This document shows positions 8,891 to 17,039 of a stretch of DNA of 42,295 nucleotides, piece by piece. The notes under the pieces are model-generated. The model was not told where the DNA came from. It ran no database searches and saw only the letters and a program-made list of their open reading frames with translations. The stretch covers positions 1 through 42,295 of the forward strand of contig DAONEM010000017.1 of assembly GCA_035403085.1 (NCBI GenBank), in the 5' to 3' direction. The position numbers and the translations under genes were made by a program. This DNA is from JAMOAD01 sp023621955. Lineage in GTDB: Bacteria; Acidobacteriota; Aminicenantia; JAMOAD01. Every line of letters starts with the position of its first letter. The stretch's first letter is position 1.

Positions 8891-10448
8891 GCCCATGGGA
8901 ATCGGGGAGATTCCCCAGAACGCCCGGGTGTGGATCTATGGGACCGGCGCCGCCGGCAAGGGTCTCCTCTTCCAACTCAGGGTCTCCAGGCCCGACGTTC
9001 GGCCCCTGGGCTTTCTCGACTCCTTTCGGAGCGGGAGAGTCCTGGGCCTGAGGGTCCGGAACCTGGAGGGCTTTCTTCGAGAGGGCCTCGACCGGGAGGG
9101 GGCGATGATCCTCGTGGCCTCCGCGGCCTACGAGGCCATCGCCGAGAACCTCGACTCCCATGGAGTTTCCAACTACCGGCGGAGCGTCGTTCCCCCCCCG
9201 ATCATGAGCCGCCTGGGGGAGGCGAAGCTCTGGAAGTCTCTGGCCCGAATCTTCCTCAGGCGTATCTTCTCCCTCTTCTCTCTCCTTCCAGGAGGGCTTC
9301 GTCCCTTCACCCTCTTTACCGGAGGCTACGGGGGACTCTTCGCAGGGAACTCCAAGGCTCTCTTCCTGGAGTTCCTTCGGAGGGGTGAGAGGGCTGTTTG
9401 GCTCTACTCGGAGAGGAGCGTCGGGGAAGAGCTCAAGAGAGAGGGAGTCAGAGCGGTGAGGTACGGAAGCCTTCTCGGCTTTCTCCTCCTCCCCCTCTGC
9501 CGTCTTCTGGTCGTGGATAACCGTGACTGGCCCTGGAACTACCCGCTCCTTCCCCTCTTTCCCCTGAGGCGGGTTCAGCTCTGGCACGGCGTAGGGATGA
9601 AGAAGATCGAGAAGATGCTCCTGCCCGCTGGGTTGAAGGAGAGGCTCTCCCTTCCCTGCCGCGAGGAGTGGAACCTGAGGTACCCTCACTACGACCTCTT
9701 GGTGACAACGTCTCCCTTCTACGCCAGGGAGGTCTTCGCTCCGGCCTTCGCAGAGGAGGCGGAAGAGATTCTCACCACCGGCTACCCCCTGAACGATCTC
9801 TTTCACAGGGAACCTTACCCGGAGGAGTGGCTCTTTACGGACCAGGAGGTGGTCGGCCCGGTGAAGGAGCACCTCCGTCGGGGCGGGCAGGTGGCCGTCT
9901 ACGCCCCTACCTTCCGGGACCTGGAGAGACGGTTGGCTCTGGAACGGATCCTCGATCCCCTCAGGTTGGATAGGTTCCTTCAGGAGCGGGGAATCCTCCT
10001 GGTCCTCAAGGGACACTCCTTCTCCCTCGTCGAGAAGGCCTCCTCCCGGAGGTTCTCCCATATCCTCACGGCGGACAACGGCCGGGATATCTATCCGATC
10101 CTCCGGCTCTCCCAGCTCCTGATCACAGACTACTCCTCCATCCTGAGCGATTATCTTCACACCGGCCGTCCCATCCTCTTCTTCCCCTTCGACCTCCTCC
10201 TCTACCAGGGTGTTCAGCGGGAGCTCCAGTTCGACTACGGCTCCATGGCTCCCGGGCCGAAGGCCTACAACCAAGAGGAGCTGGAGGGGTGGATCCACCG
10301 GCTCCTGGTCCAAGGGGAGGACCCCTTCCGGGAGGAGCGGGAGAGACTCTACGAGAAGGCCTTCCTCTACCGGGACGGGGGATCCGGAGAGAGACTTATG
10401 GGAGAGCTCTTCCGCAGAGGCTTTCTGAAGGGAGGAAAAAGTGGTTGA
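8883..10448 (+). CDS. CDP-alditol (glycerol/ribitol) phosphotransferase with N-terminal Rossmann-like domain, copy 1
   Basis: A 521-residue protein. Residues about 12-120 form a small nucleotide-binding-like domain (RVWIYGTGAAGKG, then LGFLDSFRSG), resembling the N-terminal domain of PglD-type proteins. Residues about 150-515 match the Glyphos_transf family of teichoic-acid primases and polymerases. LWHGVGMKKI lies at about 233, TGYPLNDLF follows, VAVYAPTFRD is at about 336, LKGHS follows, and LLITDYSSILSDYL is at about 412 with PILFFPFD after it. Known members move glycerol-P or ribitol-P from CDP-glycerol or CDP-ribitol onto a membrane-bound glycan. A basic and hydrophobic stretch (RIFLRRIFSLFSLLP) near residue 125 could help membrane contact. 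The encoded CDP-ribitol-type synthase at 14143 supplies a plausible donor. Whether it primes or polymerises is not readable. Confidence 0.85.
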   Translation: MSKPMGIGEIPQNARVWIYGTGAAGKGLLFQLRVSRPDVRPLGFLDSFRSGRVLGLRVRNLEGFLREGLDREGAMILVASAAYEAIAENLDSHGVSNYRRSVVPPPIMSRLGEAKLWKSLARIFLRRIFSLFSLLPGGLRPFTLFTGGYGGLFAGNSKALFLEFLRRGERAVWLYSERSVGEELKREGVRAVRYGSLLGFLLLPLCRLLVVDNRDWPWNYPLLPLFPLRRVQLWHGVGMKKIEKMLLPAGLKERLSLPCREEWNLRYPHYDLLVTTSPFYAREVFAPAFAEEAEEILTTGYPLNDLFHREPYPEEWLFTDQEVVGPVKEHLRRGGQVAVYAPTFRDLERRLALERILDPLRLDRFLQERGILLVLKGHSFSLVEKASSRRFSHILTADNGRDIYPILRLSQLLITDYSSILSDYLHTGRPILFFPFDLLLYQGVQRELQFDYGSMAPGPKAYNQEELEGWIHRLLVQGEDPFREERERLYEKAFLYRDGGSGERLMGELFRRGFLKGGKSG

Positions 10449-11976
10449 CCCGAAGGCGCCCCTCTTGGTGAAGGATCTTCCCCCTTCCTGCCGAGTCTGG
10501 ATCTACGGGACCGGCGCTGCTGGCCGAGGCTTGGAGAGGTTCTTGGCGAAAAGCCGCCAGGATGTCCGGGTCTTGGGCTTTCTCGACTCCTTTCGCTCCG
10601 GCAGGCTCGGCCCTTACCGGATAGAACGGTTCCCGGAGTTCGTCCCCTCCCTCGAGAGCTACGGGTTGATCCTGATCGCCTCGGGTCAGAGCGATGGGAT
10701 CGTTGAATCCCTGAAGGCTCAGGGAGTGCAAAAGTACAGGGTCATGGTCAACGAGGCCCCCTTCCTCTCCGCCTCCTTCCCCCTCTCCTTCAAAGAACGT
10801 TACGGGGATCCTCTCCGGAAAGGTCTTCTGAAAATTTCCCCCTCCTGGGGAGAGAGGGGCAGAATCGTTTTCTTCTCTGGGTACGGGGGGCTCTTCGCGG
10901 GTAACCCCAAGGCCCTGGCCCTCCACCTCGCTCAGGAGTGGGGGATCAGACCCCTCTGGTTGGCCTCAGACCCCTCCCTTCAGGCCTCTCTCCCCAGGAT
11001 GTTGGTTCCCTTGGGAATCGATGTTCTTCCCTTCCCCTCCTTTCAGGCCTTTGGTCAACTCTTGGGGGCGCGGTGGCTGGTCCTGGACAACCACGATTGG
11101 CGGTTGAAGTGGCCCTGGCTCAAAGACCTTCCGGCCCCAAAGCTCCAACTTTGGCACGGCGTGGGGTTCAAGAGAATCGAGAGGCTACGGCTGGGAGGAG
11201 TCTCTCTGACCGAAGAGGAAGAGAGGAGGGTGGCCTGTCGGTTTCCCCGCTACGACCTCTTGACGGTAACCTCCCCCTTCTACAGGGAGAAGGTCTTCGG
11301 ACCGGCCTTCAACCTTCCTCAGGAGAGGCTTCCCCTGACGGGGTATCCCCGGAACGACCTCTTCTACAGGAGCTTTCCTGGGGAGGATGCGGGAGGAGAC
11401 ACGGAGGTCTTGAAGCGGGTGGACCACCACCGGCGGGAGGGCGGGAGGGTCGTCGTCTATGCCCCGACCTACCGGGAGGTGAGGGGGATGACCGACCTGA
11501 GCGAAGCCCTGGGGGGCAGAGAGACGGTTGACTTTCTCCGACAATACCGTATCCTTCTCGTTATGAAGGCCCATGCTCATCCCTCCTTCCTCACGACCCT
11601 TCCCGGGGCTGACCAATGGATGATCTCCTATGCCCCCCGGGGCGACGTCATGCCCCTTCTCAAGAGGGCGGACCTGCTGGTGACCGACTACTCCTCCCTC
11701 TATACGGATTTTCTCCACAAGGGAGCGCCGATTCTCTTCTACCCCTTCGACAGGGAGGAGTATGGAGAGGCCTTCAGGGAGATGCAGTTCCCCTACGATT
11801 CCATGACTCCCGGGCCCAAGGCCATGACCCCTCTCCAACTCAGGGAGGGGATTCTGAGCCTTCTGGAGGGGAGCGACCCTTGGAAGGAGAGGAGAGAGGA
11901 GCTCTTCTCCCTGGCCTTTACCCACCGAGACGGAGGATCCAGCAGGAGGGTCGCCGAGCTGCTGGAAAGGCCATGA
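10441..11976 (+). CDS. CDP-alditol (glycerol/ribitol) phosphotransferase with N-terminal Rossmann-like domain, copy 2
   Basis: A 511-residue paralogue of the preceding gene, starting at GTG 10441 inside its last codons (8-base overlap). The two share the same architecture and motif spacing. The N-terminal fold has RVWIYGTGAAGRG and LGFLDSFRSG. LWHGVGFKRI is at about 237, TGYPRNDLFYR follows, VVVYAPTYRE is at about 339, and LLVTDYSSLYTDFLHKG at about 413 with PILFYPFD after it. Both end with MxPGPKA and a short helical tail. The pair must come from a tandem duplication followed by strong divergence. In teichoic-acid systems two such enzymes often divide the work into priming and chain extension, or use different donors. 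That split is inferred here, not seen. Confidence 0.85.
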   Translation: MVDPKAPLLVKDLPPSCRVWIYGTGAAGRGLERFLAKSRQDVRVLGFLDSFRSGRLGPYRIERFPEFVPSLESYGLILIASGQSDGIVESLKAQGVQKYRVMVNEAPFLSASFPLSFKERYGDPLRKGLLKISPSWGERGRIVFFSGYGGLFAGNPKALALHLAQEWGIRPLWLASDPSLQASLPRMLVPLGIDVLPFPSFQAFGQLLGARWLVLDNHDWRLKWPWLKDLPAPKLQLWHGVGFKRIERLRLGGVSLTEEEERRVACRFPRYDLLTVTSPFYREKVFGPAFNLPQERLPLTGYPRNDLFYRSFPGEDAGGDTEVLKRVDHHRREGGRVVVYAPTYREVRGMTDLSEALGGRETVDFLRQYRILLVMKAHAHPSFLTTLPGADQWMISYAPRGDVMPLLKRADLLVTDYSSLYTDFLHKGAPILFYPFDREEYGEAFREMQFPYDSMTPGPKAMTPLQLREGILSLLEGSDPWKERREELFSLAFTHRDGGSSRRVAELLERP

Positions 11977-13112
11977 GAATCCTCCATCTGACCTCTTTTC
12001 TTCAGGGCGGTGCGGGCAGAGTCGTTCGTGACTTGGCCCTCTTGCAGAGTTCCCGGGGCGATCGGGTCGGTGTGCTTACCTCCAGAACCGGGGTGGAGGG
12101 TTACGGCAACTACCCCCAATACCTGGGAGAACTCCGCCGGGGAGGAGTCGAGGTCGTGGAGGCGGATTCCCTCTTCTTCAGAGACCCTGGAGGCCTTTTG
12201 GCGGCCTTGGACGGCGCCGGTTCTCTCCTGGAGAGGCTTCGCCCGGAGATTCTCCACGGCCATGCGGCCTTTCCCGCTCTTGGAGCCTTGGTCTTGAGGG
12301 GAAGCTCTTTTCCGGGGAGCTCGACTCTGATGACCATGCACGGCTGGGGCCTTCGCAAGAGCCCCGAGATGGAGAGGGCCGACGTGGCCGTCATGAGCAG
12401 GGTTGACCGTGTGGTGGCGGTGGCTCAGACGGGGAGGGACTTTCTCCTCTCCAAGGGGCTTGCTCCGGAGAGGGTCGAAGTGGTCTACAACGGGGTCGAT
12501 TCGATAGGGGCGGGAGGTTTGCCCGGCGACCCCCTCTGGTCGGCGCTGAAAGAGGAGAAGGGACGCGGCAAGAGGATCATCGGTTGTTTGGGAACCCTGG
12601 GGGAGAGGAAGAACCAAGCCCTCCTTCTCGAGGCCTTCGTTCCCTTGGCCCGTCGCTTTTCAGATTTGATCCTCCTTTTCATCGGGGACGGAGATGAGAG
12701 TCCCCTAAGGGAGAGGGCGGAGAGGGAGGGCCTTCGGGAGAGGGTTGTCTTCGGAGGGTACAGGCCCCAAGGGGATGCCTACTTAAGCCTCTTTGACCTT
12801 CTCGTCCTTCCTTCGAGGAACGAGGGAATGCCTCTGACCCTTCTGGAAGCTCTTCGGGAGCGGGTTCCTATCCTGGCCTCCTCGATTCCCGAACACCGGG
12901 AGATCCTTCAGGAGGGAGCCCTGGGAGCCCTCTTCCCCGTCGACAACAGGGAGGCTCTGGAGGCTCTCCTGGAAGAATCCCTCGCCCTGACTCCTGGGGA
13001 GAGAACCCTCTTGGTCGAGAGGGGGGCCCAACGCTTCGCCGAGAGGTTCTCCCGGGAGAAGATGGAAGAGGGCTACCGGGCCCTCTACGCCGCTCTGAGG
13101 GGGAGGGGATGA
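11973..13112 (+). CDS. GT4 family glycosyltransferase
   Basis: A 379-residue GT-B enzyme from the ATG at 11973, which overlaps the previous stop as ATGA. The frame is open further upstream, but that lies inside the previous gene. MRILHLTSFLQGGAGRVVRDL is the N-terminal acceptor domain with its glycine-rich loop. VEVVYNGVD, GCLGTLGERKNQALLLEAF and LPSRNEGMPLTLLEALRE are the C-terminal donor domain, with the E-x7-E signature near residues 286-294. The product is full length for GT4. It likely adds one hexose-type residue to the lipid-linked glycan. The next gene again overlaps by ATGA. Confidence 0.88.
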   Translation: MRILHLTSFLQGGAGRVVRDLALLQSSRGDRVGVLTSRTGVEGYGNYPQYLGELRRGGVEVVEADSLFFRDPGGLLAALDGAGSLLERLRPEILHGHAAFPALGALVLRGSSFPGSSTLMTMHGWGLRKSPEMERADVAVMSRVDRVVAVAQTGRDFLLSKGLAPERVEVVYNGVDSIGAGGLPGDPLWSALKEEKGRGKRIIGCLGTLGERKNQALLLEAFVPLARRFSDLILLFIGDGDESPLRERAEREGLRERVVFGGYRPQGDAYLSLFDLLVLPSRNEGMPLTLLEALRERVPILASSIPEHREILQEGALGALFPVDNREALEALLEESLALTPGERTLLVERGAQRFAERFSREKMEEGYRALYAALRGRG

Positions 13113-14146
13113 GTCGACGGACCCTCCTGATCGGATGCGGGAACGCCGGACTTCTCCACGAGTTTGATCCGAAGAGGCGCAAGCCCGCCTCTCTCTGGGG
13201 GGGGATGAAGGCCTTCCCGGAGACCTTTGTTCCCGTCGGTTTCTGCGATCAAGATCCCGAACGTCTCGCCGACGCGGGACGCCTCGTTCCCGGAGTCCCC
13301 CTCTTTCGAAACGGAAAGGAGGCCTTGGAGAGCCTGGCGCCGGAGGTTGTCGTCATCGCGACTTGGACGGAGAGCCATCCAGCCCTCTTCAGAGAGGCAC
13401 TTCGGTCAGGCGTCGGGGGGATCATCCTGGAGAAGCCGGTAGCCAAGACCCTGGGCGAGGCCGAGGGAATGCTTCGGAGTTGGCGTCAAAGCCCAGTCCC
13501 CGTGGTGGTCAACCATGAGAGGCGGTGGAGCCCCTACTACAGAAAGGCGCTGAGGCTCCTACGGGAGGGGGCGATCGGGAACCTCCGTTCCGCCTACGGC
13601 CGGATCTTTCTGGGCTTTCCCCCCTCCTCCCTTCTCGGGTGGATGAGGGAGAAGGAGGGAGGGGGCGCGCTTTTACACGACGGGACCCATCTGATCGACC
13701 TCTTCCTCTGGTTCTTCGGTTCTCCTCTCCGGGTGGAAGGGGCCTTGGTGAAGGAGAGGGGGGGAATCGACAGTCAGGTGACGACCCTTCTGAGGGCGCC
13801 CGGGAACATTCCCTTGGTCCTGGAGAGCGGCGGCGACCGACGCTTCTTCGAGTTCCGTCTCGACATCGAGGGGAGCGAAGGGTGTTTGAGAATCGGCAAC
13901 GGGTGCGCAGAGATTTGGAAGGCCAAGGAGAGCCCGCGGTACAGCGGTTACCGGGAGGTTGTCCAGGAGCCTTTCCCTCCCTTGGAGGGGGAGGCCGGAG
14001 CCTTGGGTTTCGCGGGTCCCTTCTGGGAACTGGATCGAGCCTTGGAGAGGGGAAGCGTCGAGACCTTCTCCTCCCTGGAGGACGGCGTAAGGGTCTTGAG
14101 GGTGATCGACAAGATCAGGAAGATGGGAGAGAGAAAGAGAAGATGA
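13109..14146 (+). CDS. Gfo/Idh/MocA family NAD(P)-dependent oxidoreductase
   Basis: A 345-residue protein. The N-terminal Rossmann fold has LLIGCGNAGLLHEFD, the family lysine motif appears as ILEKPVAKT (EKP), and the substrate-side region has VVNHERRWSP and DGTHLIDLFLWFFG, where the histidine and aspartate are the usual catalytic pair. Members oxidise, reduce or dehydrate nucleotide sugars and inositols. Beside glycosyltransferases and a CDP-alditol synthase, it probably prepares a modified sugar for the polymer, for example a 3-keto, amino or uronic sugar. The substrate cannot be told. Its start overlaps the GT4 stop by four bases and its own stop overlaps the next start (ATGA). Confidence 0.85.
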   Translation: MSRRTLLIGCGNAGLLHEFDPKRRKPASLWGGMKAFPETFVPVGFCDQDPERLADAGRLVPGVPLFRNGKEALESLAPEVVVIATWTESHPALFREALRSGVGGIILEKPVAKTLGEAEGMLRSWRQSPVPVVVNHERRWSPYYRKALRLLREGAIGNLRSAYGRIFLGFPPSSLLGWMREKEGGGALLHDGTHLIDLFLWFFGSPLRVEGALVKERGGIDSQVTTLLRAPGNIPLVLESGGDRRFFEFRLDIEGSEGCLRIGNGCAEIWKAKESPRYSGYREVVQEPFPPLEGEAGALGFAGPFWELDRALERGSVETFSSLEDGVRVLRVIDKIRKMGERKRR

Positions 14147-15516
14147 AAAACTATGCCGTGCTTCTGGCTTCGGGGACGGGAGAGCGTCTGGAGAACCCCC
14201 TCCCGAAACAGTTTCTTAAGGTTGCCGGGCGGACTCTGGTGGAGCACACCTTGGAGATCTTTGAACGCCACAGCCGTATCGACGGGATTATCATTGTGGT
14301 CCATCGAGACTACCGTTCCCTCATGGAGGAGATCCTCCTGAAGAACCACTTCACCAAGGTGATCAAGCTGATCAACGGCGGGAAGAGCCGTCAGGAGAGC
14401 TCCTTCTTCGGAGTGAACTCCCTTCCGGAAGGGGAAGAGTGCCTCGTCCTTCTTCACGATGCCGTCAGACCCTTCCTCTCCGCCAAGACCATAGATCTCT
14501 GCTTGGACGCCCTGGGGGAGTACGGAGCCGTGGACGTGGCCATCCCCGCGACCGACACGATTATCAAGAGGGATGAGCGGGGCTTCATCGACTCCATTCC
14601 CTCCCGCAGGGAGCTGATGAGGGGACAGACCCCCCAGGGGTTTCGAGCCTCCATCATCAAAGAGGCCCATCGGAGGGCCCAAGCCGAAAACTTTACGGAG
14701 GTGACCGACGATTGCGGCCTCGTTCTCAGGTACGGAATCTCACCGATCTTCATCGTTCAGGGTGAGGAGAGCAACCTGAAGGTGACCTATCCGGGGGATA
14801 TCGTTTTGGCGGACAAGCTCTTCCAGATCCGGAGCATCCGAGCCCCCCTGGAAGAGAACCTGAAAGGGTTCGAGGGGAAGGTTCTGGTCTGTTTCGGAGC
14901 GGGGAAGGGGATAGGCCGGGAAGTTGTCCAGAGGGCCGAAGGGCTTGGCGCTAGAGTCTATGGGACATCCTTGAGCACCGGGACCGATGTGTGCGACTAC
15001 AAAAGCGTCCGCGGCTTTCTGGAAGGCGTGCTCCTGCAGGAGGGAAGGATAGACTTCGTCGTCAACACCGCCGGGCTCCTGGGGATGGGCAAAGTCGCGG
15101 ATCGGGAGATCGAAACCATGCGTCGGGAGATCGAGGTGAACTACCTGGGAGCCCTGAACGTCCTGAAGGCCTCGGTCGCCCCTCTACGGGCCTCCCGGGG
15201 GAGCCTGGTCCTCTTTACCTCCAGCTCCTATACCCGGGGGAGGGCCCTCTATTCGGTTTACTCCTCTTGCAAGGCGGCGGTGGTGAACCTCATGCAGGGG
15301 GCCGCCGAGGAGCTTTTGGGGGACGGGGTGAGGGTGAACGTCATCAACCCCGAGAGGACGGCGACCCCTATGAGGCGGGAAAACTTCGGTTTAGAGGATC
15401 CTCGAACACTCCTGGACCCCCGGGAGGTGGCGGAGGCGACACTACAGACCCTTCTCTCCCCCTTGACGGGGCAGGTCGTAGATGTCAAGAGAGGGGAGAG
15501 GGTGGGAGAGCCCTGA
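14143..15516 (+). CDS. Fused cytidylyltransferase (IspD/TarI-like) and short-chain reductase; likely CDP-ribitol synthase
   Basis: A 457-residue two-domain protein from ATG 14143, overlapping the previous stop as ATGA. Residues 1-230 are an IspD/TarI-type cytidylyltransferase: LLASGTGERLENPLPKQF is the CTP loop, with LLHDAVRPFLS, RGQTPQGFR, TDDCGLV and LKVTYPGDIVLADKL. Residues about 240-457 are a short-chain dehydrogenase with FGAGKGIG for cofactor binding, VNTAG, the serine in LFTSSSY, and Y373-x3-K377 (YSSCK). This order of domains is that of Haemophilus Bcs1/Acs1, which reduces ribulose-5-P to ribitol-5-P and couples it to CTP. No IspF half is present, and the context is glycan synthesis, so an isoprenoid role is unlikely. 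The donor would serve the two phosphotransferases upstream. CDP-ribitol is the best guess; another CDP-alditol is possible. Confidence 0.82.
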   Translation: MKNYAVLLASGTGERLENPLPKQFLKVAGRTLVEHTLEIFERHSRIDGIIIVVHRDYRSLMEEILLKNHFTKVIKLINGGKSRQESSFFGVNSLPEGEECLVLLHDAVRPFLSAKTIDLCLDALGEYGAVDVAIPATDTIIKRDERGFIDSIPSRRELMRGQTPQGFRASIIKEAHRRAQAENFTEVTDDCGLVLRYGISPIFIVQGEESNLKVTYPGDIVLADKLFQIRSIRAPLEENLKGFEGKVLVCFGAGKGIGREVVQRAEGLGARVYGTSLSTGTDVCDYKSVRGFLEGVLLQEGRIDFVVNTAGLLGMGKVADREIETMRREIEVNYLGALNVLKASVAPLRASRGSLVLFTSSSYTRGRALYSVYSSCKAAVVNLMQGAAEELLGDGVRVNVINPERTATPMRRENFGLEDPRTLLDPREVAEATLQTLLSPLTGQVVDVKRGERVGEP

Positions 15517-15577
15517 TGAAAGAGAGACATAGGGGACAACGGGTGCAGGGGCTCTCGGGAAGAAGTCGAGGGGGCTC

Positions 15578-15607
15578 TTTTCAAAGGCTGTTCTTCTCTG
15601 CTATACT
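15578..15607 (+). promoter_or_regulatory. Putative sigma-70 promoter of the cheX operon
   Basis: TTTTCA (15578-15583) and TATACT (15602-15607) are 18 bases apart and end 19 bases before the cheX ATG. The -10 is good and the -35 weak. It lies in the only sizeable gap (110 bases) after the glycan operon. Confidence 0.45.
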
Positions 15608-15626
15608 GATCGGGTGAGGGCTGACC

Positions 15627-16103
15627 ATGCTGGAGTGTAAATATCTTGGCTTCTTCATAGACGCTTGCCGGGAGCACCTTTTCAGCTTTACCCAGGTAGA
15701 GGCTGATGTCAACCAGATCAGCCGCGTACAGGGTCGAAACCAACAGGTTTTCATCTCCGCGGTCATCGGCCTTGTAGGGGAGATGGAAGGGTCCGCTTCC
15801 TTGAGCCTCCCTAAGGAGCTGGCCTTGAAGATCGCCTCTCAGATGCTCATGGAAGAGGTGGAGGAGTTTTCCTTCGAAGTCAGGGACGCGATCGGAGAGT
15901 TTGCCAACATCGTTATCGGGACGGCCAGGAACAAGCTGGCGGACCTCAGCTTCGGGGGCGAGAAGATCACCCCTCCGACGATCATCGTGGGGGAGGGCCA
16001 CAGGGTCTTCTACTCCCCCCGTGTGGAGATCACGGAGGTTGAGTTTTCATCCCCCCAGGGAGTCTTCTTTCTCACCATTGGCTTAAAGGCGCGACGGAAG
16101 TAA
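15627..16103 (+). CDS. cheX: CheX-like CheY-P phosphatase
   Basis: A 158-residue cytosolic protein with the chemotaxis phosphatase CheX fold. The conserved E-x-x-N active-site pair is visible as E91 and N94 in AIGEFANIVIGTARNKL. CheX speeds loss of phosphate from CheY and so resets flagellar or twitching responses. GGTGAGG precedes the ATG by a normal distance. No other chemotaxis gene is in the window, so it is an orphan here and sits at the head of a mixed operon with a uridylyltransferase, a YHS protein and archease. Some stand-alone CheX proteins act on non-chemotactic response regulators, which cannot be excluded. Confidence 0.82.
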   Translation: MLECKYLGFFIDACREHLFSFTQVEADVNQISRVQGRNQQVFISAVIGLVGEMEGSASLSLPKELALKIASQMLMEEVEEFSFEVRDAIGEFANIVIGTARNKLADLSFGGEKITPPTIIVGEGHRVFYSPRVEITEVEFSSPQGVFFLTIGLKARRK

Positions 16104-16129
16104 CGTCCCCTTTTGACGGAGGAACCACC

Positions 16130-17029
16130 ATGGCGTTGGTAGGTCTCATCATGGCCGGCGGCATCGGCACGCGCATGAAATCGGCGACGAACAAACTGCT
16201 CCATCCCATTCTGGGCCGTGAGGTGATCCGCTTTCCCGTGGAGAGCCTGAGGGAGGGGGGGGCGGAGCGAGTCGTGCTGGTCGTGGGGCCTCACAACCAA
16301 GAAACGCTCAAAGGTTTCTTCCAGGAGAAGGTCGAGTATGCCCTTCAGAGCAAACCCTTGGGAACCGCGGACGCCGTCAAGGCCGGAGTGAGAGAGCTCG
16401 GCGGTTTTCAAGGAGAGCTTCTGATCACCGTAGGGGATAACCCCTACCTCGACGCCGCCACGGTGAAAGAGTTTCTGGAGTACCACAGAGCCGAAGAGAA
16501 CGATGTGTCGATCATCACGACGGAGTTCGACAACCCTCCCCCCTACGGACGGATCGTGAAAGACCGGCAGGGAAGGTTCCTGCGGATCGTCGAAGAGGTT
16601 GTCGCCTCACCCGAGGAGAAGAGGATCAAGGAGGTCAGCTCCTCGATCTTCGTCTTCCGGTGGCCTCGGCTCCTCTCCTGTCTCGAGAGGGTCGAAGACC
16701 ATAACCCCAAGAGGGAGTTCTTCCTGGTGGATGCCATCAACATCGGCGCCGCCGAGGGGCTCAAGGTCGGAATCTTCAAGGTCGAGGAACAGGAGATCAC
16801 CGAGGGGATCAACAACCGGGAGGACCTTACATCGGCGATCTCCTACTTCAACAGGAAGAATCAGAAACGGCTTGGTGAGGGAGGGGTGACCTTCGTCTCC
16901 CCGGAGAACACCTTCGTCGAGTTCGACGTGGAGATCGGCAACGACACGGTGGTCTATCCCTTCAACTACCTTCGGCGGGGAACGGTCGTTCCCCCGGGAA
17001 GCACCGTCTTCCCCTTTACCTACCGGTGA
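16130..17029 (+). CDS. GlmU-like sugar-1-phosphate uridylyltransferase lacking the acyltransferase half
   Basis: A 299-residue protein with a strong ribosome site (GACGGAGGAACCACC). Residues 1-230 match the pyrophosphorylase domain of GlmU: IMAGGIGTRMKSATNKLLH carries the GxGTRM loop and the following lysine, SKPLGTADAV binds the nucleotide, TVGDNPYLD holds the metal-site acid, and NNREDL ends the domain. After it come only about one and a half left-handed beta-helix coils (GVTFVSPENTFVEFDVEIG...NDTVVYPF), where full GlmU of about 450 residues continues to the acetyltransferase site. The stop is clean and the next gene starts 11 bases later, so this looks like a settled short form, not a recent break. 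It would make UDP-GlcNAc or a related UDP-sugar for cell-wall or surface glycan. Confidence 0.75.
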   Translation: MALVGLIMAGGIGTRMKSATNKLLHPILGREVIRFPVESLREGGAERVVLVVGPHNQETLKGFFQEKVEYALQSKPLGTADAVKAGVRELGGFQGELLITVGDNPYLDAATVKEFLEYHRAEENDVSIITTEFDNPPPYGRIVKDRQGRFLRIVEEVVASPEEKRIKEVSSSIFVFRWPRLLSCLERVEDHNPKREFFLVDAINIGAAEGLKVGIFKVEEQEITEGINNREDLTSAISYFNRKNQKRLGEGGVTFVSPENTFVEFDVEIGNDTVVYPFNYLRRGTVVPPGSTVFPFTYR

Positions 17030-17039
17030 AGGCGCCCTG

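Noticed and set aside
8649..10313. A 554-codon open frame on the - strand opposite the first phosphotransferase gene
   Set aside because: It is the antisense shadow of a gene with clear family motifs. It is rich in Pro, Gly and Glu and shows no domain.
14143..14830. IspD (2-C-methyl-D-erythritol 4-phosphate cytidylyltransferase) for isoprenoid synthesis
   Set aside because: It is fused to a reductase domain, lacks IspF, and sits in a glycan operon with two CDP-alditol phosphotransferases. CDP-ribitol synthesis fits better.
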